64,000 bases of DNA from DASUPK01 sp963815045 (lineage in GTDB: Bacteria > Actinomycetota > Thermoleophilia > Solirubrobacterales > 70-9), in NCBI GenBank assembly GCA_963815045.1, contig CAWFET010000002.1:1491168-1555167 (forward strand). Reading direction: 5' to 3'. Position 1 is the first letter of the stretch. Every line of letters begins with the position of its first letter. The notes under the pieces were generated by a model. It was given only the letters and a program-made list of their open reading frames with translations, was not told the DNA's origin and searched no databases. The translations under genes and the position numbers were made by a program. Shown piece after piece: positions 31,435-40,787 of the stretch.

Positions 31435-33738
31435 ATGACCGTTTCGACCGATCTGCTCCGCCGCTTCGAAGAGCTCTCCAAGCAGGACACGGACTACGCC
31501 GGCGGCAAGGGCGCCAATCTCGGCGAGATGACCGCGGCGGGCCTCCCGGTCCCCCCCGGCTTCGTCGTCGGCGCCTCCTCATACGCCCTCTTCTGCGACG
31601 TCGGCGGCCTGCGCGACCGCATCGAGGAGCAGCTCTCCTCGGTTGACGTGGACGACACCGCCGCGCTGGAGACCGCCACCTTGGAGGTCCGCAAGATGGT
31701 CGAGGCGGAGCCGGTTCCCGCCGAGGTGGCGGACGAGATCCGGGACGCCTATCTGGAGCTCGCGGGAGATCGCGACAACCCACCGGTCGCGGTTCGCTCC
31801 TCCGCAACGGCCGAGGACACCGAGGCCGCCTCCTTCGCCGGCATGAACGAGACCTTCCTGAACGTCCGCGGCCCGGACGAGGTCGTCGACGCGGTCCGCC
31901 GCTGCTGGTCCTCGCTGTTCGGCGCCCGCACCGTCTTCTACCGCGCCAAGCAGGGCTTCGGCCAGGCTGACATGGACATCGCCGTCGTGGTCCAGATCCA
32001 GATCCTCTCCACCCGCGCAGGCGTGATGTTCACCATCGACCCCGCCTCGGGCGACAGCGACCGCCTCGTGATCGAGGGCTCTCTCGGCCTCGGCGAATCG
32101 GTCGTCTCTGGCCAGGTCTCCCCGGACCGCTACGTGATCGACAAGGAGACGCTCCACATCGAGAAGCGCGACGTGAAGCGCAAGGAGCTCGTCATCGAGC
32201 CCCTCCCCGACGGCGGCACCCGCACCAGGGAGCTCTCCGGCGACGAGTCGACACAGCCGGTCCTCACCGACGAGGAGGTTCGCCGCATCGCCGAGCTCGG
32301 CATTCGCGACGAGGAGCACTACGGCAAGCCCCAGGACACCGAGTGGGCCTTCGACGAGGAGGGCATCGCCTGGATGCTGCAGAGCCGGCCGGTGACCTCT
32401 TCAGGCGGCGACACCTCCGTCGAGCTCGCCGAGCACGAGGGCGAGGCGCTCGTGCGCGGCCTGGGCGCCGCTCCCGGCGTCGCCCACGGCGAGGTCAAGA
32501 TCATCTCCGAACTCAGCTCGGGCAACGACCTGAAGGAGGGTGACGTCCTGGTCACCCATATGACCGCTCCCGACTGGGTTCCCCTGATGAGGCGCTCCGC
32601 CGCGATCATCACGGACTCGGGCGGCATGACCTGCCACGCCGCGATCGTCTCGCGGGAACTCGGCATCCCCTGCGTCGTCGGCGCCGCCGACGCGACTTCA
32701 AAGCTGCGTGACGGAGAGCTCGTGACCGTGGACGCCACACACGGGACGGTTTACGAGGGCGAAATCGCCGTCACCGGACAGGAGACCGGGTCCGGTGATG
32801 GATCCGCCCCCCTAGGGGGCGGGGCTCCCGTCACCGCGACCCAGCTCCTTGTCAACCTCTCCGAGCCCTCGCAGATCGAGCGGGCAGCAAGCCTGAACGT
32901 CGAAGGATGCGGCCTGCTCCGGGCGGAGCTGATGGTGATCGAGGCCCTCGAGGGCCGCCATCCGCGCCTGTTGATCGAGCAGGGCAAGGGCGAGGAGTTC
33001 GTCGACCGGATGGGCGAGGCGCTGACCAAGTTCGCCGAGGGCTTCGCCCCGAGGCCGATCACCTACCGGACGATCGACTTCCGCTCCAACGAGTTCAAGG
33101 GGCTCGAGGGCGGCGACCGCTTTGAGCCGGAGGAGGCGAACCCTATGATCGGCTACCGGGGCGCCCTCCGCTACATGAAGGAGCCCGACCTCTTCAAGCT
33201 CGAGCTCGCCGCGATCCGCCGCGTTTGGGACGCCGGCCACACGAACTTCCACGTGATGCTGCCGTTCGTCCGCACGCCGCGCGAGCTGATCGCGTGCCGC
33301 AACGTGATGGCCGAGGAAGGCCTGCTGGACCTGCCCGGCTTCGAGCTCTGGGTGATGGCCGAGGTCCCGTCGGTCTACTTCCACCTCCCCCGTTACGCGG
33401 AGCTGGGCGTGAAGGGCATCTCGATCGGCTCGAACGACCTGACCCAGCTGATGCTGGGCTCCGATCGCGACTCCGAGGTTCTCTCGGCGATGTTCGACGA
33501 GCGCGACTCGGCGGTCCAGGACTACCTGCGGCTGCTGATCCCACGTGCCAACGAGCTCGGCCTGTCCACCTCGATCTGCGGCCAGGCGCCCTCCGTGCAC
33601 CGCGAGTACGCCCAGCTGCTGGTCGAGTGCGGCATCGACGCGATCTCGGTCAACATCGACACGGTCGATGCGGCCCGCCGCCTGATCGCCTCCGCCGAGC
33701 AGCGCGTCCTGCTGGACGCGGCCCGAGCCGGGAGCTAG
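31435..33738 (+). CDS. ppsA: Phosphoenolpyruvate synthase
   Basis: Makes PEP from pyruvate and ATP (releasing AMP and Pi). 767 residues, three-domain swivel enzyme: N-terminal ATP-grasp domain (YAGGKGANLGEMTAAGLPVPPGFV, AVRSSATAEDTEAASFAGMNETFLNV), central phospho-His domain (DSGGMTCHAAIVSRELGIPC, active His about residue 400), and C-terminal PEP-binding barrel (ITYRTIDFRSNEFKGLEGG, NPMIGYRGALRYM, GISIGSNDLTQLMLGSDRD). Length and motifs fit PEP synthase rather than pyruvate phosphate dikinase. ATG 31435, with a GGAAGGGG purine run upstream. Together with pckG it gives two routes into gluconeogenesis. Confidence 0.92.
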   Translation: MTVSTDLLRRFEELSKQDTDYAGGKGANLGEMTAAGLPVPPGFVVGASSYALFCDVGGLRDRIEEQLSSVDVDDTAALETATLEVRKMVEAEPVPAEVADEIRDAYLELAGDRDNPPVAVRSSATAEDTEAASFAGMNETFLNVRGPDEVVDAVRRCWSSLFGARTVFYRAKQGFGQADMDIAVVVQIQILSTRAGVMFTIDPASGDSDRLVIEGSLGLGESVVSGQVSPDRYVIDKETLHIEKRDVKRKELVIEPLPDGGTRTRELSGDESTQPVLTDEEVRRIAELGIRDEEHYGKPQDTEWAFDEEGIAWMLQSRPVTSSGGDTSVELAEHEGEALVRGLGAAPGVAHGEVKIISELSSGNDLKEGDVLVTHMTAPDWVPLMRRSAAIITDSGGMTCHAAIVSRELGIPCVVGAADATSKLRDGELVTVDATHGTVYEGEIAVTGQETGSGDGSAPLGGGAPVTATQLLVNLSEPSQIERAASLNVEGCGLLRAELMVIEALEGRHPRLLIEQGKGEEFVDRMGEALTKFAEGFAPRPITYRTIDFRSNEFKGLEGGDRFEPEEANPMIGYRGALRYMKEPDLFKLELAAIRRVWDAGHTNFHVMLPFVRTPRELIACRNVMAEEGLLDLPGFELWVMAEVPSVYFHLPRYAELGVKGISIGSNDLTQLMLGSDRDSEVLSAMFDERDSAVQDYLRLLIPRANELGLSTSICGQAPSVHREYAQLLVECGIDAISVNIDTVDAARRLIASAEQRVLLDAARAGS

Positions 33739-33754
33739 AGGAGGGCCGGGGGTC

Positions 33755-35227
33755 ATGGACGATCAGCTCAACGCAATCGACGCGACCTTCCTGGAGCTCG
33801 AGGAGGCGGACCAGAGCGCCCACATGCACATCGGCGCCGTGATGCTGCTCGAGCCGCAGCCGGGCGGCGGCGCCCCGCCGATCGACCTCGTCCGCCAGGA
33901 CGTCATCGATCGCCTGCCGGACCTCCCGCGCTACACGCAGAAGCTCTCCTCCCCCCGCACCGGCGGCCTTCATTGGCCCCATTGGGAGGAGGACCGGCGG
34001 TTCCGCATCGAGCGGCACGTCCGGATCGCCGGACTGCCCACCCCGGGCGGGGCGGACGAGTTGCTGGAGTGGGCCGGCGAGTACTTCTCGCAGCGCCTGG
34101 ACCGGTCCAAGCCGCTCTGGGAGATCGTGATGCTGGAGCTCGCCGACGGTCGCTGGGGGCTCGTCACCAAGACCCACCACTGCATGGTCGACGGCGTCGG
34201 CTCGGTCGACATTGCGACCACGCTGCTCGACACCGAGCCCGACCGGCTGATCCGCCGGAACGGAGGGGCGAAGGGGACGCCGCACGTCAGCCATCCGAAC
34301 ACCTTCGAGACACCGAGGCGAGGCCTGCGCCACACGGCCTCGCTGATCGCCAAGCCCTACCTGTTCGTCGGGAGTGCCCTCCTCCGGACCGCCCAGGCCG
34401 GCCTGCACGCTGCGGAGTCAGCCTTTGGGATGGCGACCCATCCAAGCCGCGCGCGCGAGGCCGCCCACCGCTCGCGGGCCCTCGCGGAGCTGATCGTCCG
34501 CGACGAGCTCGTCGCGGCCCCGGAGTGCAGTCTCAACCGGCCGATCGGCGCCGGCCGTCAGCTCGCCGTGATCAACGTGAAGCTCGACGAGCTCAAGGAG
34601 ATCAAGAACGCCCTGGGCGGCACCCTCAACGACGTCGTCCTCGCGGCGGCCGCCGGCGGATTCCGCAGGCTGCTGACCGAACGCGGCGAGATGGTCCGCG
34701 AGCCCGGGCTGCGCGCCATGGTCCCGATGAACATCCGCACCGCCGCCGACCGCCTGTCGATGGGCAACCGGATCTCGTCCCTGTTCGTTCACCTGCCGGT
34801 CGGAGCCTCCGACCCCGCCGAGCGCTACCGCCTTCAGGTGGAGGAGGCCGAGAGCCTCAAGTCCGGGACGCAGCACGAGGGATCGAGCGTGCTCCTCGAT
34901 CTCGGCAACCACATGCCGCCGGTGCTGCATAGCTTCGTGGCCCGCGCCCTCTTCGCGACCCGGCTCTTCAACGTCACGATCACGAACGTCCCCGGACCGC
35001 AGGTACCGCTCTACTACTTTGGCTCCAAGATCCAGGAGATCTGGCCGCTGGTCCCGATCGCGGCCGAGCACGCCGTGGGTCTCGCCGTGTTCAGCTACGA
35101 CGGAACGCTCTTCTTCTGCATCAACGCCGACCGAGACACCGTCCCGGACCTCGGCGTGCTCAACAGCGGAATCGCCGAATCGCTCGCCGAGCTCGGCGAG
35201 CTGGCCCGCTCGGGCCAGGCGGCCTGA
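33755..35227 (+). CDS. Wax ester synthase/diacylglycerol acyltransferase (WS/DGAT)
   Basis: Transfers acyl groups from acyl-CoA to a fatty alcohol or diacylglycerol to make storage wax esters or triacylglycerol at the membrane/lipid-body surface. 490 residues with the active-site motif HHCMVDGVGSVD (HHxxxDG; about residue 142-148), N-terminal ATFLELEEADQSAHMHIGAV, middle LGGTLNDVVLAAAAGGFRRLL, and C-terminal FNVTITNVPGPQVPLYYFG. ATG 33755, 16 bp after ppsA, likely one operon. Its stop codon shares one base with the start of porG, so it is coupled to the oxidoreductase genes. Confidence 0.9.
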   Translation: MDDQLNAIDATFLELEEADQSAHMHIGAVMLLEPQPGGGAPPIDLVRQDVIDRLPDLPRYTQKLSSPRTGGLHWPHWEEDRRFRIERHVRIAGLPTPGGADELLEWAGEYFSQRLDRSKPLWEIVMLELADGRWGLVTKTHHCMVDGVGSVDIATTLLDTEPDRLIRRNGGAKGTPHVSHPNTFETPRRGLRHTASLIAKPYLFVGSALLRTAQAGLHAAESAFGMATHPSRAREAAHRSRALAELIVRDELVAAPECSLNRPIGAGRQLAVINVKLDELKEIKNALGGTLNDVVLAAAAGGFRRLLTERGEMVREPGLRAMVPMNIRTAADRLSMGNRISSLFVHLPVGASDPAERYRLQVEEAESLKSGTQHEGSSVLLDLGNHMPPVLHSFVARALFATRLFNVTITNVPGPQVPLYYFGSKIQEIWPLVPIAAEHAVGLAVFSYDGTLFFCINADRDTVPDLGVLNSGIAESLAELGELARSGQAA

Positions 35228-35808
35228 TGTTCCAGGTCAGGATCCACGGACGAGGCGGCCAGGGCGTCGTCACCGCGGCCGAGATGCTCTCGATCGCGGG
35301 CTTCGAGGACGGAGAGCACGCCCAGGCCTTCCCCACGTTCGGCTCTGAGCGGACGGGCGCGCCCGTGACCGCGTTCTGCCGGATCGACGATCGCGAGATC
35401 CGGGTGCGCGAGCCGATCGCCGAACCTGACGCGCTGATCATCCAGGACCCCACCCTCCTCCACCAGGTGAAGGTCTTCAGCGGGCTTCGCGATGGGGGCT
35501 ACGTCCTGATCAACACCTCGCGCAGCCTCGAAGACCTCGGTCTCGGCGAGTTCGCCGCCGGCTTCAAGCCCGGCCGGCTGATCACGCTCGCCGCGAGCGA
35601 GATCGCCAACCGCCAACTGGGGCGGCCGCTGCCCAACACCTCGCTGCTCGGCGGCTTCGCGGCCATGACAGGGGTCGTCAAGCTTCAGTCCGTCATCCGC
35701 GCGATCGCCCAGAAGTTCTCCGGCGAGATCGCCGGCCGCAACATGCTCGCGGCGGACGTCGCCTACGAGTTCGTCCAGCGTGAGATCGGGGAGCTGACCC
35801 GTGCGTAG
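35227..35808 (+). CDS. porG: 2-oxoacid:ferredoxin oxidoreductase gamma subunit
   Basis: 193 residues from ATG 35227. The gamma-domain signature is FQVRIHGRGGQGVVTAAEML, followed by AFPTFGSERTGAPVTAFCRI and YVLINTSRSLEDLG. In pyruvate (or 2-oxoglutarate) ferredoxin oxidoreductases this domain binds CoA near the TPP site. It precedes the alpha and beta genes with 8-bp and 1-bp overlaps, so the three subunits are made together. Confidence 0.9.
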   Translation: MFQVRIHGRGGQGVVTAAEMLSIAGFEDGEHAQAFPTFGSERTGAPVTAFCRIDDREIRVREPIAEPDALIIQDPTLLHQVKVFSGLRDGGYVLINTSRSLEDLGLGEFAAGFKPGRLITLAASEIANRQLGRPLPNTSLLGGFAAMTGVVKLQSVIRAIAQKFSGEIAGRNMLAADVAYEFVQREIGELTRA

Positions 35809-37066
35809 CCCGGGCCGCCGTCAGGAGGAAGGCTCCCGCGCGATCGCCGAGGCCGTGGCGCTCTGCCGGCCAGAGGTGATCAGCGCCTATCCGATCTCCC
35901 CGCAGACCCACATCGTCGAGCACCTCTCGGATCTCGTGCGGACGGGTGACCTCGACCCCTGCGAATACCTGATGGTCGAGTCCGAGTTCGGCGCGATGTC
36001 AGCGGCGATCGGGGCCTCGGCCGCTGGCGCCCGCACCTACACGGCTACCGCCTCCCAGGGCCTCCTCTACATGGCCGAGGCGCTCTACAACGCGTCGGGC
36101 CTCGGGCTGCCGATCGTCATGACGGTCGCCAATCGCGCAATCGGTGCCCCGATCAACATCTGGAACGACCACTCCGACTCGATGTCGCAACGCGACTCCG
36201 GCTGGATCCAGCTCTACGCCGAGTCGAACCAGGAGGCCCTCGACATGCATATCCAGGCCTACCGGATCGCGGAGGAGATCTCGCTGCCGGTGATGGTCTG
36301 CATGGACGGATTCATCCTCACCCACGCCTACGAGGAGGTGGACATCCCCGACCAGGCGAGCGTCGACGGATTCCTGCCGCCCTTCGAGCCCCGCCACGTG
36401 CTCGACCCCGACGAGCCGATGACGATCGGGGCGATGGTCGGGCCAGAGGCCTTCTTCGAGGTCAAGTACCTCGGCCACGCCAAGCAGATGCTGGCGCTGG
36501 ACGCGATCGCGCAGGTGGGCCAGCGCTTCGCCGTCGACTTCGGGCGGCCGTCGGGCGGATTGGTTCGCCGGTACAGGACCGAGGGCGCAGAGACGATCAT
36601 CGTGGCGCTCGGCTCCGTCCTCGGGACGATCGAGGAGGTCGTCGACGAGATGCGCGACGCCGGGATCCGGGTCGGCGCTCTGGCCATCAAGTCCTTCCGG
36701 CCATTCCCGCTCGAGGAGGTCCGGGAGGCGCTCGCCGGGGCCTGCCGGATCGTCGTCCTGGAGAAGGCCCTCGCCCCAGGCCGCGGCGGGATCGTCTCCA
36801 CGGACGTCCACGAGGCCCTGGTGGGCGGACACGCACGCTGCAGCACCGTGATCGCGGGCCTGGGTGGCCGAGCGATCACGCGCTCCTCGCTCCACGACCT
36901 GCTGGAGCGGGCAGGCCGGGACGAGCTGGAGCCGCTCTCCTTCCTCGACCTCGACCTCGACCTCGTCAAGCGGGAGCTCGCGCGAGAGACCGAGGGCAGG
37001 CCGGCGGGTCCTCACGCCGAGAACATGCTGCGCGACCTCGGCGTCGTCGCTGCAGAGGCCCACTGA
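35801..37066 (+). CDS. porA: 2-oxoacid:ferredoxin oxidoreductase alpha subunit
   Basis: 421 residues from GTG 35801 (8-bp overlap with porG). Domain I (about 1-240): EAVALCRPEVISAYPISPQTHIVEHL, split as VALCRPEVISAYPISPQT, then GASAAGARTYTATASQGLLY and MTVANRAIGAPINIWNDHSD, the family's S-x-x-Q-G-L and R-x-x-G-x-P-x-x-x-W-x-D elements. Domain II follows (about 255-390): IVALGSVLGTIEEVVDEMRDAG and GVLAIKSFRPFP-like VGALAIKSFRPFPLEE. Pyruvate is the usual substrate for this G-A-B layout, but 2-oxoglutarate cannot be excluded. Confidence 0.9.
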   Translation: MRSPGRRQEEGSRAIAEAVALCRPEVISAYPISPQTHIVEHLSDLVRTGDLDPCEYLMVESEFGAMSAAIGASAAGARTYTATASQGLLYMAEALYNASGLGLPIVMTVANRAIGAPINIWNDHSDSMSQRDSGWIQLYAESNQEALDMHIQAYRIAEEISLPVMVCMDGFILTHAYEEVDIPDQASVDGFLPPFEPRHVLDPDEPMTIGAMVGPEAFFEVKYLGHAKQMLALDAIAQVGQRFAVDFGRPSGGLVRRYRTEGAETIIVALGSVLGTIEEVVDEMRDAGIRVGALAIKSFRPFPLEEVREALAGACRIVVLEKALAPGRGGIVSTDVHEALVGGHARCSTVIAGLGGRAITRSSLHDLLERAGRDELEPLSFLDLDLDLVKRELARETEGRPAGPHAENMLRDLGVVAAEAH

Positions 37067-38130
37067 TGCCCTACCAGGACGTCAAGCTCTACCAGACGGG
37101 CACCTACGTGGCCGGTAACCGGCTGCTCGACCCAGCGAAGCGGACGGTCCAGGCCAAGATGGAGCGCTCCAACACGCTCACCTGCGGCCACCGGGCCTGC
37201 CAGGGGTGCGGCGAGGCGCTCGGCGCCCGCTATGTCCTCGACTCCGCGATGCGGGCGACGAAGGGAAAGCTCGTCGCGGCGAACGCCACCGGCTGCCTGG
37301 AGGTCTTCTCCACCCCCTATCCCGAGAGCTCCTGGAACCTGCCCTGGATCCACTCGCTGTTCGGCAACGCGCCGGCCGTCGCCACCGGCGTCGCTGCCGC
37401 GATGCGCGCCAAGGGCCGCGAGGACATCCGCGTGGTCGGCCAGGGCGGTGACGGCGGCACGCTCGACATCGGCTTCGGCTGCCTCTCCGGGATGTTCGAG
37501 CGAAACGACGACGTGCTCTTCGTCTGTTACGACAACGAGGCCTACATGAACACCGGCGTCCAGCGCTCGGGCGCCACCCCGCCGGCCGCCCGCACGGCGA
37601 ACACCAAGCCGGTCGGCGACACGACCGGCAACGTCTTCGGCCAGGGCAAGAACGCGCCGCTGATCGCGATGGCGCACGAGATCCCCTACGTCGCCACCGC
37701 AACCGTCGCCGAGCTCCATGACCTCGAGTACAAGGTCGAGCGGGCGATGGAGTTCCGCGGCGCCCGCTACCTCCACGTCTTCGTGCCCTGCCCACTCGGG
37801 TGGGGCTCCGCCTCCGGCGACACGATCAAGATCGCCCGCCTCGTCAAGGAGACCGGGATCTTCCCCGTCTTCGAGGCGGAGGACGGCGAGGTGGTCGGCG
37901 TCTCCAAGATCCGCAAGCAGGTGCCCGTGACCGAGTACCTGAAGCTGCAGCGGCGCTATGCGCACCTCTTCAAGGACCCGCCGCAGACCGAGGTGATCGA
38001 GGCGATCCAGGCTCGCGCCGACGCCAACATCGAGCGCTTCGGCCTGCTGGGCGGCTACGGATCGCTCCCCGACCTGCTCCACGATGGCGGGCACGACCTG
38101 CTCGCCGACACCCCCCACGGACCGCAGTGA
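37066..38130 (+). CDS. porB: 2-oxoacid:ferredoxin oxidoreductase beta subunit (TPP-binding)
   Basis: 354 residues from ATG 37066. Holds the thiamine pyrophosphate site GQGGDGGTLDIGFGCLSG followed by VLFVCYDNEAYMNTGVQRSG, and Cys residues for a [4Fe-4S] cluster (LTCGHRACQGCGEALGARY, plus downstream Cys such as ANATGCLEVFSTPYP). PESSWNLPWIHSLFGNAPAVA is the usual CoA/substrate region. Reaction: 2-oxoacid + CoA + oxidised ferredoxin to acyl-CoA + CO2 + reduced ferredoxin. Confidence 0.92.
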   Translation: MPYQDVKLYQTGTYVAGNRLLDPAKRTVQAKMERSNTLTCGHRACQGCGEALGARYVLDSAMRATKGKLVAANATGCLEVFSTPYPESSWNLPWIHSLFGNAPAVATGVAAAMRAKGREDIRVVGQGGDGGTLDIGFGCLSGMFERNDDVLFVCYDNEAYMNTGVQRSGATPPAARTANTKPVGDTTGNVFGQGKNAPLIAMAHEIPYVATATVAELHDLEYKVERAMEFRGARYLHVFVPCPLGWGSASGDTIKIARLVKETGIFPVFEAEDGEVVGVSKIRKQVPVTEYLKLQRRYAHLFKDPPQTEVIEAIQARADANIERFGLLGGYGSLPDLLHDGGHDLLADTPHGPQ

Positions 38131-39767
38131 TGTCCTCACGTCCCTACGCCATCACGCTCGACGTCGGCTCCAGCCTCGCCAACAAGACCGGCTCCTGGCG
38201 AACCGAGCGGGCCCAGTACGTCGACCGCCTCCCCCCCTGCAATCAGGCCTGCCCGGCTGGCGAGAACTGCCAGGCCTGGTTGTACGAGGCCGAGGACGGC
38301 GGCGACGGCTACGAGCGCGCCTGGCGCAAGATCGTCGAGGAGAACCCGTTCCCCGCGATCATGGGGCGCGTCTGTTACCACCCGTGCGAGTCGACCTGCA
38401 ACCGCGGCGAGCTGGACGAGTCCGTCGGCATCCACTCGGTTGAGCGCTTCATCGGCGACGAGGCGATCAAGCAGGGCTGGTCCTTCGAGCCGCCCGCCAA
38501 GCCGTCGGGCAAGCGGGTGCTCATCGTCGGCGCGGGCCCCTCCGGCCTCTCCGCCGCCTACCACCTGCGCCGCCTCGGCCACGAGGTGACGATCCGCGAG
38601 GCCGGCCCGATGGCGGGCGGCATGATGCGCTTCGGCATCCCCACCTACCGCCTTCCGCGCGACGTGCTGGACGCCGAGGTCCAGCGGATCCTCGACCTGG
38701 GCGTGGAGCTCGAGCTCAACTGCAAGGTCACGAACATCGAGGAGGCCATGAAGGAGGACGGCTTCGACGCGGCCTTCCTCGCGGTCGGCGCCCACATCGG
38801 CAGGCACGCCGACATCCCCGCAGGCGAGGCCGCCCACATTCTCGACGCGGTGTCGGTTCTCGAGCAGATGGAGGGCGATGAGCGGCCCCTCCTCGGGCGC
38901 AAGGTCGTCGTCTACGGCGGCGGCAACACGGCGATGGACGCGGCCCGCACGGCCAAGCGGCTCGGCGCCACCGACGCGGTGGTCGTCTACCGCCGCAACC
39001 GCGACCGGATGCCCGCCCACGAGTTCGAAGTCACCGAGGCCGAGGACGAGGGCGTGATGATGCGCTGGCTCGAGACCATCAAGCAGGTCGACGGCAAGAA
39101 GATCACCGTGGAGAAGATGGAGCTCGACGAGACAGGCTTCCCCCAGCCCACCGGCGAATTCGACGAGCTGGAGGCCGACTCGGTCATCCTCGCGCTCGGG
39201 CAGGAGGCCGACCTCTCCCTCCTCGACGGCGTCGCCGGCATCGAGGTCACCGACGGTGTCGTCCAGGTCGCGCCGAACATGATGACCGGGCACGAGGGCG
39301 TCTTCGCGGGCGGCGACATGGTTCCCGCGGAGCGCACCGTCACCGTCGGCGTCGGCCACGGCAAGAAGGCCGCCCGCAACATCGACGGATGGCTGCGGAG
39401 CGAGGCCTTCGAGCCCCCGCCGAAGCACGAGGTCGTCACCTTCGACCAGCTCAACACCTGGTACTACGCCGACGCACCACGCGCCCTCCAGCCGGAGCTC
39501 GAAGCGGCGCGCCGGGCTTCCACCTTCGATGAGGTCGTCGGCGGGCTCGACGAGTCCAACGCCCTCTATGAGGCGCGCCGCTGCATGTCATGCGGCAACT
39601 GCTTCTCCTGCGACAACTGCTACGCCGTCTGTCCCGACAACGCCGTGATCAAGCTCGGCGAGCCGGGCGAGCTCTATGAGATCGATCTCGACTTCTGCAA
39701 GGGATGCCGGCTCTGCGTCCAGGAGTGCCCGTGCGGCGCGATCGAGATGATCCCGGAGAAGATCTGA
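38130..39767 (+). CDS. GltD-like FAD/NAD(P) oxidoreductase fused to 2[4Fe-4S] ferredoxin
   Basis: 545 residues from ATG 38130, sharing one base with the porB stop. N-terminal Fe-S binding region (NQACPAGENCQAW and CYHPCESTCNRGE), FAD Rossmann motif VLIVGAGPSGLSAAYHL, NAD(P) motif VVVYGGGNTAMDAARTAK with VVVYRRNRDRMPA, FAD C-terminal GVFAGGDMVPAERTVTVGVG. The last 70 residues form a ferredoxin: CMSCGNCFSCDNCYAVCPDN and CKGCRLCVQECPCGAIEM. It takes the place of the separate delta (ferredoxin) subunit, so ferredoxin electrons may pass straight to NAD(P). Electron direction is inferred. Confidence 0.88.
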   Translation: MSSRPYAITLDVGSSLANKTGSWRTERAQYVDRLPPCNQACPAGENCQAWLYEAEDGGDGYERAWRKIVEENPFPAIMGRVCYHPCESTCNRGELDESVGIHSVERFIGDEAIKQGWSFEPPAKPSGKRVLIVGAGPSGLSAAYHLRRLGHEVTIREAGPMAGGMMRFGIPTYRLPRDVLDAEVQRILDLGVELELNCKVTNIEEAMKEDGFDAAFLAVGAHIGRHADIPAGEAAHILDAVSVLEQMEGDERPLLGRKVVVYGGGNTAMDAARTAKRLGATDAVVVYRRNRDRMPAHEFEVTEAEDEGVMMRWLETIKQVDGKKITVEKMELDETGFPQPTGEFDELEADSVILALGQEADLSLLDGVAGIEVTDGVVQVAPNMMTGHEGVFAGGDMVPAERTVTVGVGHGKKAARNIDGWLRSEAFEPPPKHEVVTFDQLNTWYYADAPRALQPELEAARRASTFDEVVGGLDESNALYEARRCMSCGNCFSCDNCYAVCPDNAVIKLGEPGELYEIDLDFCKGCRLCVQECPCGAIEMIPEKI

Positions 39768-40033
39768 TGAGCGCGGTCTGGTCGAGAAGCGTGGAGCTGT
39801 TCGGCCGGTTCCGGGTCGCCTTCTGGGCCTTCAGCGCCGGCCTCGTCGGGCTCTACGTCTACGGGCTCGTCTGGGGCGCCTACAGCCCGCTCGACCTCGG
39901 CGGCGGGGTGCTCAGCATCATCTGCATCACGCTCCTGGTCCTGTTCACCATTCACGAGATCCACATGCGCCGGGAGATGCGCAAGCATCGGCACGACATG
40001 GACCACTCCGACCGCGAGCGCCGCGGCTTCTAG
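39767..40033 (+). CDS. Small membrane protein with two transmembrane segments
   Basis: 88 residues from ATG 39767, which shares one base with the stop of the flavoprotein-ferredoxin gene. Two hydrophobic spans (VAFWAFSAGLVGLYVYGLVW and GGGVLSIICITLLVLFTIHE) then a basic/acidic His-rich cytoplasmic tail (HMRREMRKHRHDMDHSDRER). Its coupling implies a link to the oxidoreductase, perhaps membrane recruitment; unknown family. Confidence 0.72.
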   Translation: MSAVWSRSVELFGRFRVAFWAFSAGLVGLYVYGLVWGAYSPLDLGGGVLSIICITLLVLFTIHEIHMRREMRKHRHDMDHSDRERRGF

Positions 40034-40752
40034 CGCGTCGCGGCCCTCAGGTCCCGCACCCGCTCGGCGAACATGCGCCAGCGACGCTCGTTCTCGTGCA
40101 CCAGGGTCGCCGAGCGCGTGAACAGGTCGGATGCCGCATCAAGCAGCTCGCTCGCGGTGAACAGATAGGCGGGATTGCGCCTCGGGCCGGCGAGATCCTG
40201 GCGAAGCGCGTCCGGCGCGAAGTCGACCTGGCCGAGGACATCCAGCGCCCGGCGCAGATAGCGGGCGCAGAGGGAGTTCATTCCCGCCGCCTGCCAGTCG
40301 TTCCCGATGATCCGGTGGCGCTCGCCGAGCAGGTCGATCAGGTCATCGAACTCGACCAGGGCGCCCGCCACCGCCCACGATTGCTCCATCGCGCCCGCCA
40401 GCCATTCGCCGGTCTGCTCGCAACCCGCCGCCATGGTCTCGATCTCGCTCTTCATCTGCGTGATCTCCGCGGGCTCGCCCTCCCCCTCCATGAAGAGGAT
40501 CCCGCTGTCGCCGACGAGACCGGGCGGGTTCAGGTCCTCGGCGCCAGCGAACGGGCTCGCGGCGGGATGATCGCTGGGCTCGGCCTTGCTCCACTGAGCG
40601 GCCAGCTCCTTGAGCGCTCGCGACGCAGCCTGGATCTCGCGCGCGCTCCCCAGCGGTGCCTGCGCGTAGAACTCCTCGTGCTGCCGGTGGAACCGAGACA
40701 GGTTCTCGATCGTCTCCAGCAGCTGCGGCGGGACATCCCTGTGCTCGGCCAT
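40030..40752 (-). CDS. Hypothetical helical cytoplasmic protein
   Basis: 240 residues from ATG 40752, convergent with the previous gene (stops overlap). Almost entirely helical: LLETIENLSRFHRQHEEFYAQ, IQAASRALKELAAQW, YLRRALDVLGQVDFAP, ASDLFTRSATLVHENERRWR. No signal peptide or catalytic motif, and I do not recognise the family. Next gene on the same strand is the universal stress protein. Confidence 0.65.
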   Translation of the reverse strand: MAEHRDVPPQLLETIENLSRFHRQHEEFYAQAPLGSAREIQAASRALKELAAQWSKAEPSDHPAASPFAGAEDLNPPGLVGDSGILFMEGEGEPAEITQMKSEIETMAAGCEQTGEWLAGAMEQSWAVAGALVEFDDLIDLLGERHRIIGNDWQAAGMNSLCARYLRRALDVLGQVDFAPDALRQDLAGPRRNPAYLFTASELLDAASDLFTRSATLVHENERRWRMFAERVRDLRAATR

Positions 40753-40787
40753 CCGCGCGCCAGCAAATCACAACGGGCGCGCTTCGC

